The notes beneath the pieces were generated by a model. That model was given only the letters and a program-made list of their open reading frames with translations. It did no database searches and was not told where the DNA came from. The translations under genes and the position numbers were made by a program. Of a DNA stretch of 64,000 bases, positions 16,072 to 25,490 are shown piece after piece. This DNA is from Mucilaginibacter frigoritolerans (GTDB taxonomy: Bacteria > Bacteroidota > Bacteroidia > Sphingobacteriales > Sphingobacteriaceae), in NCBI RefSeq assembly GCF_007830615.1, contig NZ_VLLI01000006.1, positions 124,001 to 188,000 of the forward strand. The letters run 5' to 3'. The first letter of the stretch is position 1; the number at the start of each line of letters is the position of its first letter.

Positions 16072-17538
16072 ATGACGGTCAGTATTTTAATTTTTTTACC
16101 GGTAATTTCGGCTCTTGCTGTTTTACTCTTTAAGAACGGTGCAACAAAGCATGCAGCGTTGGCTTTTTCAGTAGCTGAATTAGCATTAGCAGCCATATTT
16201 TTAAGCAGGTTTGTGCCCGACGCATCCATACAGTTTGCTGTTGTGGCTCCATGGATACCTAAACTGGGCATTTACTTTAGTGCAGGTATTGATGGTATAA
16301 GTATGATAATGATACTACTTACCAACGTATTGGTACCACTTATCATCCTAACCACTTACAAGCATGAATATAAAAATGCCAATGCCTTTTATGCATTGAT
16401 ATTGTTTATGCAGGCTGGTATGTTGGTAGTATTTACCGCTTTAGATGGCTTTTTATTCTATGTAGGCTGGGAAGCAGCGCTTATCCCTATTTACTTTATC
16501 TGCTCACTTTGGGGCGGTGTAAACAGAATTAAGGTTACTATTAAATTCTTCATTTATACATTCTCAGGTTCATTGTTTATGCTGGTAGGTATTATTTATT
16601 TATACCTGCTTAGCCCATCAAAAACCTTTGATCTTTCAGCATTTACCACTACCGGTGTTGTTGATGCACATCATCAGGCATGGGTATTCTGGGCGTTCTT
16701 CCTGGCTTTTGCCATCAAAATGCCTTTGTTTCCGTTCCACACCTGGCAGCCTGACACTTATACCGAAGCACCTGCTGCCGGTACCATGATGTTATCAGGT
16801 ATTATGCTTAAAATGGGGATCTATGGTGTTATCCGCTGGTTAATTCCTATTGCACCACTTGGTTTTCAAAAATATGAAGGAATTGTAATTGTATTAGCCG
16901 TTATAGGTATTGTTTACGGTTCCATTATTGCATTTACTCAAAAAGACGGCAAACGCTTAGTGGCTTATTCATCAATAGCACACGTTGGCCTTATTGCAGC
17001 CGGCATATTTGGCTGGACTACTATGGGCCTACAGGGTGCCATGTTCCAGATGCTTAGCCATGGTATCAATGTAGTAGGTTTATTCTTTATTTGGGATATC
17101 ATCAGCAGCCGTTTAAATACCAGGGAAGTTAATGAATTAGGTGGTATTGCTAAAGTGGCTCCTAAATTTGCTATAGCATTTTTAATTATTGTATTAGGCA
17201 CAGTAGCATTACCATTAACCAATGGTTTTATTGGTGAATTTATGCTGCTTAACAGCGTGTTCCGTTACAATGTTTTACTGGTTGTTTCAGCAGGTTCAAC
17301 CATGATATTTGGCGCTGTTTATATGCTGCGCATGTATAAAAAAGTAATGCAAGGAGAGACAAACGCATTAACTGCAGTATTTGCAGACATAAGCGGTTCT
17401 GAAAAACTGGTATTGGGCATTATATGTGCCCTTGTAATAATTATGGGTATTTATCCGCAACCAATTCTTCATATTTCTGAAGCTGCAGTTAATAACCTGG
17501 TTCAAACGGTAAATAATAAATTTGTACAAGTAAAATAA
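16072..17538 (+). CDS. nuoM: NADH-quinone oxidoreductase subunit M
   Basis: 488 aa, antiporter-like membrane subunit with about 14 helices. The family pattern includes YVGWEAALIPIYFICSLWGG at about 134-153 with the conserved Glu, the KMPLFPFHTWQPDTYTEAPAAGTMMLSG region at about 220-247, and YSSIAHVGLI near 300. The start is ATG 16072, 26 nt after nuoL. The stop overlaps the nuoN start by one base. Role: proton translocation in the middle of the membrane arm. Confidence 0.97.
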   Translation: MTVSILIFLPVISALAVLLFKNGATKHAALAFSVAELALAAIFLSRFVPDASIQFAVVAPWIPKLGIYFSAGIDGISMIMILLTNVLVPLIILTTYKHEYKNANAFYALILFMQAGMLVVFTALDGFLFYVGWEAALIPIYFICSLWGGVNRIKVTIKFFIYTFSGSLFMLVGIIYLYLLSPSKTFDLSAFTTTGVVDAHHQAWVFWAFFLAFAIKMPLFPFHTWQPDTYTEAPAAGTMMLSGIMLKMGIYGVIRWLIPIAPLGFQKYEGIVIVLAVIGIVYGSIIAFTQKDGKRLVAYSSIAHVGLIAAGIFGWTTMGLQGAMFQMLSHGINVVGLFFIWDIISSRLNTREVNELGGIAKVAPKFAIAFLIIVLGTVALPLTNGFIGEFMLLNSVFRYNVLLVVSAGSTMIFGAVYMLRMYKKVMQGETNALTAVFADISGSEKLVLGIICALVIIMGIYPQPILHISEAAVNNLVQTVNNKFVQVK

Positions 17539-18917
17539 TGAGTACTTTAATTATCATATCCATTTTACCCATTATACTCCTGTATATTGGTTTATATAAA
17601 GGTCAAAAGGCATTGTTGCCTGTAACAATTATTGGTTTACTTGTTGCTTTAGGTTTTGGCATTTCACAATGGAATAACAATGCACAGCCTATTTATCATG
17701 GCATGATGCTGTTTGACAATTTCTCCGTTGTATTTTCATCAGTTACCATCATATCAACCATATTGATTGTATTCCTATCAAAAGACTATTTCGAAAAAAT
17801 AAGCAGCCATATTGCTGAATACTATGCTATTATCCTATTTTCATTAGCTGGAATCATTGTAATGGTATCGTTTTATAACCTTACCATGCTGTTTATCGGC
17901 ATCGAGATCATGTCAGTTAGCTTATACATCCTGGCAGGTATAAAGAAAAGCGACTTTGCTTCAAACGAGGCCGCTTTAAAATACTTCCTGATGGGTGCAT
18001 TTTCAACAGGCTTCCTATTATTTGGTATCACGTTGATTTATGGTGCATCAGGTTCATTTAATTTAGAAGCTATCCGCAACTTTGTAGTAGAGCATCCGCA
18101 CAATATCGATCCGATGTTTTATACCGGTGTTTTACTGATCATTGTTGGCCTTTGCTTTAAAGTGGGTGCTGCTCCTTTCCATTTCTGGACTCCAGATGTA
18201 TATGAAGGCTCCCCTACCCTGATCACTGCATTCATGTCAACTGTTGTTAAGACAGCTGGTTTTGCAGCTTTCCTCCGTCTATTTACAGCTTGTTTTGCCC
18301 CAATATCTGATTTCTGGGTACCAGTATTATTGGTGATAACTGTTATTACCTTGTTTATAGGAAACATTACGGCACTTTATCAACAAAGCTTCAAGCGTAT
18401 GCTGGCATTTTCAAGTATATCGCACGCTGGTTACCTGCTTTTTGCTGTAGTAGCCTTAGGAGCAAGTTCTGCAAATTCTGTATTTGTTTATGCAACTGCT
18501 TACTCTATTGCCTCAATAATTGCATTTGGAGCTTTAATACTGGTTCAACAACAATCAGGCAGTGATAATTTTGAGAGCTTTAACGGCCTGTCAAAAAAGA
18601 ATCCTTTTCTGGCGTTGGTATTAACAATTGCGATGCTTTCATTAGCAGGTATCCCACTTACTGCCGGTTTTATTGGTAAATTCTTTATGTTCACCGGTGC
18701 ATTAAACAAATATCAGGTAGTTTTGGTAATACTGGCTGTAATAAATGCTATTATCAGCATTTTCTACTACTTCAGGGTTATCATAGCAATGTATTTTAAC
18801 GATGCTGACCGGGCTGAGCTTGTTATACCTGTATACTACAAATTTGTATTAGGTTTATCAGCAATAGCAACTATCTTGATCGGTATTTATCCAGGGTTCA
18901 TTTCAGGGCTTATTTAA
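17538..18917 (+). CDS. nuoN: NADH-quinone oxidoreductase subunit N
   Basis: 459 aa, the third antiporter-like subunit. Landmarks are LFIGIEIMSVSLYILAGIKK at about 120-139, KVGAAPFHFWTPDVYEGSPTLITAFMSTVVK at about 208-238 with conserved Lys residues, and FSSISHAGYLLF near 300. It overlaps nuoM by 1 nt and is the last nuo gene; a DedA gene follows after 58 nt. With it, all 14 complex I genes are present in the standard order. Confidence 0.97.
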   Translation: MSTLIIISILPIILLYIGLYKGQKALLPVTIIGLLVALGFGISQWNNNAQPIYHGMMLFDNFSVVFSSVTIISTILIVFLSKDYFEKISSHIAEYYAIILFSLAGIIVMVSFYNLTMLFIGIEIMSVSLYILAGIKKSDFASNEAALKYFLMGAFSTGFLLFGITLIYGASGSFNLEAIRNFVVEHPHNIDPMFYTGVLLIIVGLCFKVGAAPFHFWTPDVYEGSPTLITAFMSTVVKTAGFAAFLRLFTACFAPISDFWVPVLLVITVITLFIGNITALYQQSFKRMLAFSSISHAGYLLFAVVALGASSANSVFVYATAYSIASIIAFGALILVQQQSGSDNFESFNGLSKKNPFLALVLTIAMLSLAGIPLTAGFIGKFFMFTGALNKYQVVLVILAVINAIISIFYYFRVIIAMYFNDADRAELVIPVYYKFVLGLSAIATILIGIYPGFISGLI

Positions 18918-18975
18918 TTCCGTAACACAAGTATTACAATTTCATTTAATATTTGTAGTTTTACGGATATAGTGA

Positions 18976-19623
18976 ATGGATAATTTTTGGGAACATCTTC
19001 AAAATTTAACGGACGCTCAATCCATCATAAGCTTAGGGTTTTACTTTTTGCTTATAGTTGTTTTTGCTGAAACCGGCTTGTTTTTCGGTTTTTTTTTACC
19101 GGGAGACTATCTGTTGTTCATGTCTGGTCTGTTATGTTCCACAGGGCGCTTTGATATATCCATTTATACGCTTGTATTATCATTAATAGGCGCGGGTATA
19201 TTGGGGAATTTTACGGGCTATTGGTTTGGCTACCGTGCAGGGCCTTCCTTATTCAGTAAAAACAATTCCTTTTTTTTTAAACGGCATTATGTTGAACTGG
19301 CAGAAGAATTTTATGCTAAACATGGGGGTATGGCCCTGGTATTAGGCAGATTTTTCCCAATTATTAGAACTTTTGCACCTATCTTTGCAGGTATTGTAAA
19401 GTTAGATTTAAAGAAGTTTACAATTTATAACATAATTGGCAGTGTAGCCTGGGTAAACACTTTTACTTTAGCAGGGTATTTTTTAGGACGAAGATACCCG
19501 CAGTTAAAAGATTACATGGAGTATATTGTCATAGGATTAATAATAATAACAACAATTCCCCTGATTTTTGCTTTTTTAAAACGAAAGCTGCAAAGAAGGC
19601 AGAATGTTAACGAACTAAAATAA
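18976..19623 (+). CDS. DedA-family membrane protein
   Basis: 215 aa. DedA/VTT domain: ETGLFFGFFLPGDYLLFMSGLL at about 33-54, the G-x-x-x-G glycine patches of the re-entrant loop, and the signature GRFFPIIRTFAPIFAGI at about 123-139 with the conserved arginines. DedA proteins act as lipid scramblases or flippases, for example of undecaprenyl phosphate, and affect envelope integrity. The particular substrate here is not evident. It is followed 9 nt later by ppa, so the two are probably co-transcribed. Confidence 0.92.
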   Translation: MDNFWEHLQNLTDAQSIISLGFYFLLIVVFAETGLFFGFFLPGDYLLFMSGLLCSTGRFDISIYTLVLSLIGAGILGNFTGYWFGYRAGPSLFSKNNSFFFKRHYVELAEEFYAKHGGMALVLGRFFPIIRTFAPIFAGIVKLDLKKFTIYNIIGSVAWVNTFTLAGYFLGRRYPQLKDYMEYIVIGLIIITTIPLIFAFLKRKLQRRQNVNELK

Positions 19624-19632
19624 TATAATTAA

Positions 19633-20178
19633 ATGAGTACACAACATCCATGGCACCAGGTTTCTCCTGGTGATAATGTTCCAGAAATTGTTCAGGCTAT
19701 AATTGAAATTCCAAAAGGCTCAAAAGCCAAATATGAAATTGATAAAGAATCAGGTTTATTGAAACTTGATCGTGTTTTATTTTCTTCGGTAATGTATCCG
19801 GCTAATTATGGTTTTATACCGCAAACATACTGTGATGATAATGATCCTTTGGATATTCTGGTACTTTGCTCAATTGATGTTTTTCCAATGTCAATTATTG
19901 AAGCAAAAGTAATAGGCGTTATGCATATGGTTGATAACGGTGAACAAGACGATAAAATCATCGCAGTAGCAAAGAATGACATGTCAGTAAATTACATTAA
20001 TGACCTTAATGAATTACCACCGCATGCGATGACCGAAATTGTTCGTTTCTTTAAAGATTACAAAAAGCTTGAAGGTAAAAATGTTACCATTGAGCATCTT
20101 TTGGGTATGCGTTATGCTCATAAGGTAATAAAAGAGAGTTTGGAATTGTACAAGTCTACTTTTCCTGTGTACCAATAA
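19633..20178 (+). CDS. ppa: Inorganic pyrophosphatase (family I)
   Basis: 181 aa. Soluble Mg-dependent enzyme that hydrolyses pyrophosphate and so pulls biosynthetic reactions forward. The active-site signature is visible as [11 protein letters not shown] at about 73-83, with the three Asp of D-x-D-P-x-D. The substrate-binding KSKAKYEID at about 28-36 and [15 protein letters not shown] at about 56-70 are also typical. The length matches single-domain bacterial enzymes. It lies between dedA and the CNNM gene with gaps under 10 nt. Confidence 0.96.
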   Translation: MSTQHPWHQVSPGDNVPEIVQAIIEIPKGSKAKYEIDKESGLLKLDRVLFSSVMYPANYGFIPQTYCDDNDPLDILVLCSIDVFPMSIIEAKVIGVMHMVDNGEQDDKIIAVAKNDMSVNYINDLNELPPHAMTEIVRFFKDYKKLEGKNVTIEHLLGMRYAHKVIKESLELYKSTFPVYQ

Positions 20179-20185
20179 TTAATTT

Positions 20186-21523
20186 ATGGGCCCTGATCTT
20201 GAAATAAACGGTTTATATCTTTTCCTTACCTTCTTCCTGGTTCTGCTGAACGGCTTTTTTGTAGCCGCTGAATTTGCAATGGTAAGGGTTAGGGGCTCAC
20301 AAATAGAGATCAAGGCCAAATCAGGCAGCCCGGTGGCAAAGGTGGCCCGCAGCATAATGCACAACCTTGATGGGTATCTGGCAGCTACGCAATTAGGGGT
20401 AACCATAGCTTCGTTGGGTTTGGGCTGGGTTGGACAGGAGGTGGCAACTAAGCTCATGCTTAATCTTTTTGCAATGTGCGGACTGGTTATTACTTCAAGC
20501 TTCATCATTAATACAAGTCATGTTGTAGCCTTTGCATTTATTACCATTTTACACATTGTATTTGGTGAACTTGCGCCAAAATCAATTGCTATACAAAGAT
20601 CGGTACGCACGGTAATGGCTATTTCATTACCCTTGCGTTTCTTCTTCGCCGTTTTTCGCCCATTAATTTGGATGTTAAACGGGTTTGCCAATTTTGTTTT
20701 AAAACTGATAGGCATCAACCCGGTACAAGGCGAAACAAGCCATAGCTCTGAAGAATTGCAATACCTGCTTGACCAAGGAAAACAAACCGGTGCTTTGGAT
20801 TCAACTGAGCATGAGCTGATACAAAATGTATTTGACTTTAATGAACGTGTTGTTAAAAACATCATGGTTCCCCGTACCAAAATATCAGGGGTTGATATTA
20901 ATACCAGTAAAGACGAATTACTTGAACTTGTTATAACTGAAGGTTACTCGCGCATACCTGTTTATGATGATGTTATTGACAAAATAATCGGTATAGTACA
21001 TGCCAAAGATATTTTGCCCTTACTTGCCCGCAATGAAGATATCGTTCTAAAGGATATTATCCGTAAACCATACTTTGTTCCTGAAACAAAAAAAATCAAT
21101 GACCTGATGGCTGAATTGCAGCAAAAACGCATACAAATTGCCATAGTATTGGACGAATTTGGAGGCACTGCAGGTATGGTTACGCTGGAGGATATTGTTG
21201 AAGAACTGGTGGGTGAAATTCAGGACGAATATGACGAGGAAAAACCTATTGTGGAGAAAGTAAACGACCGTGAATTTATAGTAAACGCTCTTGCTCCTAT
21301 TTATGATGTAAACGGCCATTTACCTCATGACCTGCCCGAAGATGGCGATTTTGACACTGTTTCGGGCTGGCTGGGTGATATATTTGGCAAAATACCAGAT
21401 GTTGGCGAACAAAAAGAATCAAACGGATATAACATCACCGTATTAAAAAAATCGGACCAAAACATTGAGTCAGTTAAGCTTGAATTGCTCATAAATGAGG
21501 AAGATGCTGTAGATTTACATTAA
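20186..21523 (+). CDS. CNNM/DUF21 and CBS-domain protein (CorC/HlyC-like)
   Basis: 445 aa. The N-terminal DUF21/CNNM membrane domain (about 1-200, four hydrophobic helices, with VVAFAFITILHIVFGELAPKSIA as signature) is followed by two CBS domains (about 215-340, including VTLEDIVEELVGEI). A C-terminal CorC_HlyC transporter-associated domain lies at about 350-435. Members are annotated as hemolysin-like but are better linked to Mg/Co transport. CBS domains bind adenosyl nucleotides, which may regulate transport. It sits 7 nt after ppa and 12 nt before rsmE. Confidence 0.92.
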   Translation: MGPDLEINGLYLFLTFFLVLLNGFFVAAEFAMVRVRGSQIEIKAKSGSPVAKVARSIMHNLDGYLAATQLGVTIASLGLGWVGQEVATKLMLNLFAMCGLVITSSFIINTSHVVAFAFITILHIVFGELAPKSIAIQRSVRTVMAISLPLRFFFAVFRPLIWMLNGFANFVLKLIGINPVQGETSHSSEELQYLLDQGKQTGALDSTEHELIQNVFDFNERVVKNIMVPRTKISGVDINTSKDELLELVITEGYSRIPVYDDVIDKIIGIVHAKDILPLLARNEDIVLKDIIRKPYFVPETKKINDLMAELQQKRIQIAIVLDEFGGTAGMVTLEDIVEELVGEIQDEYDEEKPIVEKVNDREFIVNALAPIYDVNGHLPHDLPEDGDFDTVSGWLGDIFGKIPDVGEQKESNGYNITVLKKSDQNIESVKLELLINEEDAVDLH

Positions 21524-21535
21524 TCTGTAAATACA

Positions 21536-22243
21536 ATGCAACTTTTTTATACCCCGGATATTAACCCGAAAAGCCCCAATTATTTTCTGAACGAAGAAGA
21601 AAGCAAGCACTGCATCAGGGTACTACGGCTTGAAAAGGGTAGCGAGGTACAATTAATTGATGGCAAAGGCAGTTTGTATGCAGCCATCATTCAGGATCCG
21701 CATCCTAAAAGAACCATACTTCAAATAATTTCAGTAACAAATGCGTTTAATAAAAGGAACCATTACCTGCACATAGCAATGGCGCCAACCAAAAATATTG
21801 AACGTATGGAGTGGTTTTTAGAAAAAGCAACTGAAATAGGCATTGACGAAATAACCCCAATTATTTGCCAGCGCTCCGAACGGAAAGAGGTAAAAGTTGA
21901 TCGCCTGAACAAAATAATTACAGCTGCTATGAAGCAGTCTCTTAAAGCATACCACCCTGTTTTAAATGAGTATGTCACTTTTAAGCAGTTTCTGACTAAA
22001 CCCTTTGAGGGACAAAAATTTATAGCGCATTGCGAAAACACAGACAAAACAAATTTAAAGGCCGAACTGATAAACAATGGCAAATTTTTAATATTAATAG
22101 GCCCGGAAGGTGACTTTTCCACTTCAGAAATTGATGAGGCTTTACTTACTGGTTTTAAAGCCATTACTTTAGGCGATAGCCGTTTACGCACCGAAACGGC
22201 AGCACTGGAAGCATGTTTTGAAGTAAACTTTTTAAATCGTTAA
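21536..22243 (+). CDS. rsmE: 16S rRNA (uracil1498-N3)-methyltransferase
   Basis: 235 aa. SPOUT-class methyltransferase that uses SAM to methylate U1498 of 16S rRNA. The N-terminal PUA-like part includes EESKHCIRVLRLEKG. The SAM-binding knot shows LILIGPEGDFSTSEID at about 183-198 and LGDSRLRTETAALEA at about 215-229, the diagnostic motifs. The length is typical. It is packed between the CNNM gene and the DUF4159 gene (2-nt gap). Confidence 0.95.
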   Translation: MQLFYTPDINPKSPNYFLNEEESKHCIRVLRLEKGSEVQLIDGKGSLYAAIIQDPHPKRTILQIISVTNAFNKRNHYLHIAMAPTKNIERMEWFLEKATEIGIDEITPIICQRSERKEVKVDRLNKIITAAMKQSLKAYHPVLNEYVTFKQFLTKPFEGQKFIAHCENTDKTNLKAELINNGKFLILIGPEGDFSTSEIDEALLTGFKAITLGDSRLRTETAALEACFEVNFLNR

Positions 22244-22245
22244 AA

Positions 22246-22911
22246 ATGAAAAAGGTAGTTTATTTATTTGCAGCATCTTTTCTTATTGCCCTGGTCAGCA
22301 GCTTTAATATACCGCCAACGTACAAAATGGCTAAGCTTAAATATAATGGAGGTGGCGATTGGTATGGCGACAGGACAGCCTTACCCAACCTTATAAAATT
22401 CTGCAACGATAACCTGAAAACCAATTTCCAGGCAGAAGATGAGGTGGTTGAAGTTGGCAGTGCTGAAATATTCAATTATCCTTTTATCTTCATGACCGGA
22501 CATGGAAATGTTATATTTTCGGACCAAGAAGCTCGGAACCTTAGGAAATATTTAACCGGCGGCGGTTTTTTGCATATTGACGATAATTACGGCCTTGATC
22601 CTTATGTGAGGCCACAAATGAAAAAAGTATTCCCAGAGCTTGATTTTGTTGAACTGCCACTAAATTATCCTATTTATCATCAAAAATTCAGCTTTCCCAA
22701 TGGCTTACCCAAAATACATGAACATGATGGTAAAAGGGCCCAGGGGTTCGGGCTTATTTATAAAGGCAGACTAGTTTGCTTTTACACTTATGAGTGTGAT
22801 TTAGGCAACGGATGGGAGGATTATGGCACATATGCCGGCGACACGCAGGAAAGTCGCTTAAAAGCCTTAAAAATGGGCGCAAATTTAATTCAATACGCTC
22901 TTACCCAATAG
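22246..22911 (+). CDS. DUF4159-family exported protein
   Basis: 221 aa with an N-terminal signal peptide (about 1-19, KKVVYLFAASFLIALVSS). The mature part matches DUF4159: LKYNGGGDWYGDRTALPNLIKF, then FMTGHGNVIFSD and a GGFLHIDDNYG segment that resembles a glutamine-amidotransferase-like or ThuA-like flavodoxin fold. Catalytic function is not established for the family. It begins 2 nt after rsmE, so it belongs to the same transcript as the housekeeping genes upstream. Confidence 0.85.
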   Translation: MKKVVYLFAASFLIALVSSFNIPPTYKMAKLKYNGGGDWYGDRTALPNLIKFCNDNLKTNFQAEDEVVEVGSAEIFNYPFIFMTGHGNVIFSDQEARNLRKYLTGGGFLHIDDNYGLDPYVRPQMKKVFPELDFVELPLNYPIYHQKFSFPNGLPKIHEHDGKRAQGFGLIYKGRLVCFYTYECDLGNGWEDYGTYAGDTQESRLKALKMGANLIQYALTQ

Positions 22912-23012
22912 CCAATTACTAATTCTAACCGACCTTAGCTTGATTCCGTTGTTTTTTAATATCTTGCCCATACTAAATAACTAACTCCTCCATAAACTGA
23001 TTTTCAATTATT

Positions 23013-23510
23013 ATGCATCAAATAAAAGTAAACGATAAATATAATTATGAGGCAGATAGCAATGAAAACGTCTTAATAATAAATGGAGTTAAAATACTTG
23101 CAGATATAAAACATCTAAACACATCTTCATTACACATTATACATAACCTCCAATCATACAACGCAGAAGTTATTAGTTTTAACCAGGCTGAAAAAACCGC
23201 TGAAATCAAAATCAACAATAATATCTATAGTATTTCAGCAAAGGATCAGTTTGATATTTTACTTGATAAGCTAGGACTCAGCAGTTTAAACGCTACAAAG
23301 GTTAGTGAAATAAAAGCTCCTATGCCTGGCATGGTATTAAAGGTTTTTGTAAGTGAGGGAATGGAAATACAAAAGGGAGATAACCTTTTTGTACTTGAAG
23401 CTATGAAAATGGAAAACATTATAAAAGCCCCGGCTGACGTTGTGGTTAAGACAGTAAAAATTAAGCCTGGAGACAAAGTAGAAAAAGGACAGGTGTTAAT
23501 GATGTTTTAA
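23013..23510 (+). CDS. Biotin/lipoyl carrier protein (acyl-CoA carboxylase BCCP-like)
   Basis: 165 aa. The C-terminal biotinyl domain (about 95-165) carries the biotin attachment motif EAMKMEN with Lys132 as the biotinylated residue, plus the upstream APMPGMV hairpin. The first 90 residues resemble the N-terminal linker of stand-alone BCCP subunits of propionyl- or pyruvate-type carboxylases rather than AccB. No carboxylase or carboxyltransferase gene is nearby. It ends at the strong 48-bp palindrome. Confidence 0.88.
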   Translation: MHQIKVNDKYNYEADSNENVLIINGVKILADIKHLNTSSLHIIHNLQSYNAEVISFNQAEKTAEIKINNNIYSISAKDQFDILLDKLGLSSLNATKVSEIKAPMPGMVLKVFVSEGMEIQKGDNLFVLEAMKMENIIKAPADVVVKTVKIKPGDKVEKGQVLMMF

Positions 23511-23524
23511 TAACACGTTTATTC

Positions 23525-23572
23525 AATAACAAAATAGGCTGTCTGAATATTCAGACAGCCTATTTTGTTATT
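23525..23572. terminator. Bidirectional terminator: perfect 48-bp palindrome
   Basis: The two 24-nt arms are exact reverse complements with no unpaired loop in the DNA. The centre is TCTGAATATTCAGA and the outer arms begin AATAACAAAATAGG. A-rich and T-rich ends give a T tract on both strands, fitting termination of the biotin carrier gene from the left and gldJ from the right. Confidence 0.9.
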
Positions 23573-23588
23573 TATCCTCAGTAAATGA

Positions 23589-25253
23589 TTACTGTTTAGG
23601 ATTAAAGTCTTTTGCTTTTTTAACACTATAGTGAGGTTTACCTTCAGGATGAATTTCTGGTGAACCAACTAATGTCATTGCGCAACGGAAACCAACTTCC
23701 GCACTTGCATCAGTCTCATCCATAAAGCGGCGTGTTGCAGGGTTTAACCAGAAAGCTAAATCGTTCCATGAACCACCTTTATACACTTTTGAATGATTAT
23801 TTACTAAAGTAGTTGTTCCATATAAAGCCATATTAACACTATCGCCATATCCTCTTAAATCAGGATTATAAGGCTTTCCGGTAATAGGATCTTTTTGACC
23901 CGGGATACCTGGCGCAGTGCTGTTTGCACCTACAGCTGCACCTGCAGTGGCAGTATTAGGCTGACCAGCTGCTGCCTGAGCTTGTTGTAACGCCATAGCA
24001 TCAGCATATTTCATTTTTTTGCTTGATGCAGCTGGATCTTTAATCGGACGACCATATTTGTCTTTTGCGTAAGTTCCTTTAGTGGCGTCAGCTAATCTTT
24101 TGTTGTTAAACTCATTACCACGGAATGGGTTAAAATCTTCAAAGTCTTCAAATGATCCCTGACGATAAGTATCCTGTACCCACTCATTAACGTTTCCAGC
24201 CATGTTATATAAACCAAAATCATTAGGTTGATAAGCTCTTACAGGGGCTGTAATGTCAGCTTTATCATTTAAGTAACCACCCACACCTGCGTTATCACCT
24301 GCACCACGTTTAAAGTTGGCTAATATTAAACCACGGGTAGCTCTTTTAGCAGAACGTACGCCAAGGCCATTCCATGGATATATTTTACCTGCATCAATAT
24401 TTTCAAATTGTGTATTACCAATAAGTGATAGTGCTGCATATTCCCATTCTGCTTCTGAGGGCAAACGGTATGCTTGCTTCAATATACCATCCTCCATACG
24501 TGCCGGCCTAACCGGATTTTTACTTTTTCCATCAGGTTTTGCATTAGGACTCAAATCTGGAATCATTTTTTTACCATCAATTCCCTGACCCTTATATTGT
24601 CCATTAAGATAGATATCGGTATTGAAAGGATCTTTACTTGTTGAAGCTGGTTGAGCGGCGCCTTTTTTACTCCCATTCAAATCGTTCCAACTTACCATTC
24701 TACCTGTTTCTCTTAGTATATTCTCATTAGTACGGTCTGTTCTCCATACACAATAATCCTGAACCTGATCCCAGCTAACACCTACTACAGGGTAGTCCTG
24801 AAATGCAGGGTGCCTTAAATAATTATCAACATATGGTTCATTATATGATAAAGGTTTACGCCATACCAAAGTATCAGGTACAGCATTGTAATACAATTCA
24901 TGATCCTGTGGATAAGTAACATTTATCCAGTGAAGGTAATCCAGCCAATCTTGATTAGCTACTTCTGTTTCGTCCATATAAAAGGATCCAACTGTAACTC
25001 TGCGACGTACGTTATTGTAATCATAAGTCACATCCTGATCGGCGCTGCCTCCCATTACAAAAGTACCGCCTTCAATAGGTATAAGGCCTGGCCCTGGCGA
25101 AGGATGCGTTTTTCTAAACTTCTCATAACCACCTGTTTTTTTGTCGTTATAAGTAATTCCGGTCTTAGCAGACTTTTGCGGTTTACTGCAGCTGCTCATT
25201 AGAGTTGCTGCACACAGCAACACAACAGCAGTATTAGTAAAAAGTACTTTCAT
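23589..25253 (-). CDS. gldJ: GldJ-like gliding/T9SS lipoprotein (FGE-sulfatase fold)
   Basis: 554 aa. Lipoprotein signal peptide with lipidation Cys22 (LMSSC). The body is a formylglycine-generating-enzyme (SUMF1-like) domain: GGTFVMGG near 63-70, SFYMDETEVANQDWLDYL, YPVVGVSWDQVQDYCVWR, LPSEAEWEYAA, and KVYKGGSWNDLAFWL and EVGFRCAM near the end. An insert rich in Ala/Gly/Gln (about 415-445) is unusual low-complexity sequence. GldJ is needed for gliding and type IX secretion in Flavobacterium, where it stabilises GldK and associates with the PorV-containing machinery. Its divergent neighbour here is porV, which supports GldJ over a generic SUMF1 protein. Confidence 0.82.
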   Translation of the reverse strand: MKVLFTNTAVVLLCAATLMSSCSKPQKSAKTGITYNDKKTGGYEKFRKTHPSPGPGLIPIEGGTFVMGGSADQDVTYDYNNVRRRVTVGSFYMDETEVANQDWLDYLHWINVTYPQDHELYYNAVPDTLVWRKPLSYNEPYVDNYLRHPAFQDYPVVGVSWDQVQDYCVWRTDRTNENILRETGRMVSWNDLNGSKKGAAQPASTSKDPFNTDIYLNGQYKGQGIDGKKMIPDLSPNAKPDGKSKNPVRPARMEDGILKQAYRLPSEAEWEYAALSLIGNTQFENIDAGKIYPWNGLGVRSAKRATRGLILANFKRGAGDNAGVGGYLNDKADITAPVRAYQPNDFGLYNMAGNVNEWVQDTYRQGSFEDFEDFNPFRGNEFNNKRLADATKGTYAKDKYGRPIKDPAASSKKMKYADAMALQQAQAAAGQPNTATAGAAVGANSTAPGIPGQKDPITGKPYNPDLRGYGDSVNMALYGTTTLVNNHSKVYKGGSWNDLAFWLNPATRRFMDETDASAEVGFRCAMTLVGSPEIHPEGKPHYSVKKAKDFNPKQ

Positions 25254-25490
25254 ATTTTACAATTATTTTTAGAACGTAAATTTAAAACAATTTGCTATAA
25301 ATGCTAGTTATTTTATCCAATTCTTTTTAAAGAAACTAAACTTTTATACACCCTTTAACGAGAAAGAAAGAAAATGAGTTTCATTATTCTTATTTTTTTT
25401 TGCTTGAAAACTTATTTATATCCTACTACGTATTAGCCTTCAAATAAGCTTAAAGTTTATTATTTAAAATAATAAAAGTAATTTGGCACA
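25254..25490. promoter_or_regulatory. Divergent gldJ-porV intergenic region
   Basis: 237 nt of AT-rich sequence between two outward-facing genes, which must contain both promoters. AATTTGGCACA just before the porV ATG is close to a -7 box but has the wrong spacing. No operator was recognised. Confidence 0.4.

Noticed and set aside
21763..22191. 142-codon minus-strand frame in rsmE
   Set aside because: Antisense to conserved rsmE motifs; no family resemblance.
25374..25436. 20-codon ATG frame (MSFIILIFF..) in the gldJ-porV gap
   Set aside because: Hydrophobic sequence arises easily from this T-rich DNA; no overlap, spacing or promoter evidence supports translation.
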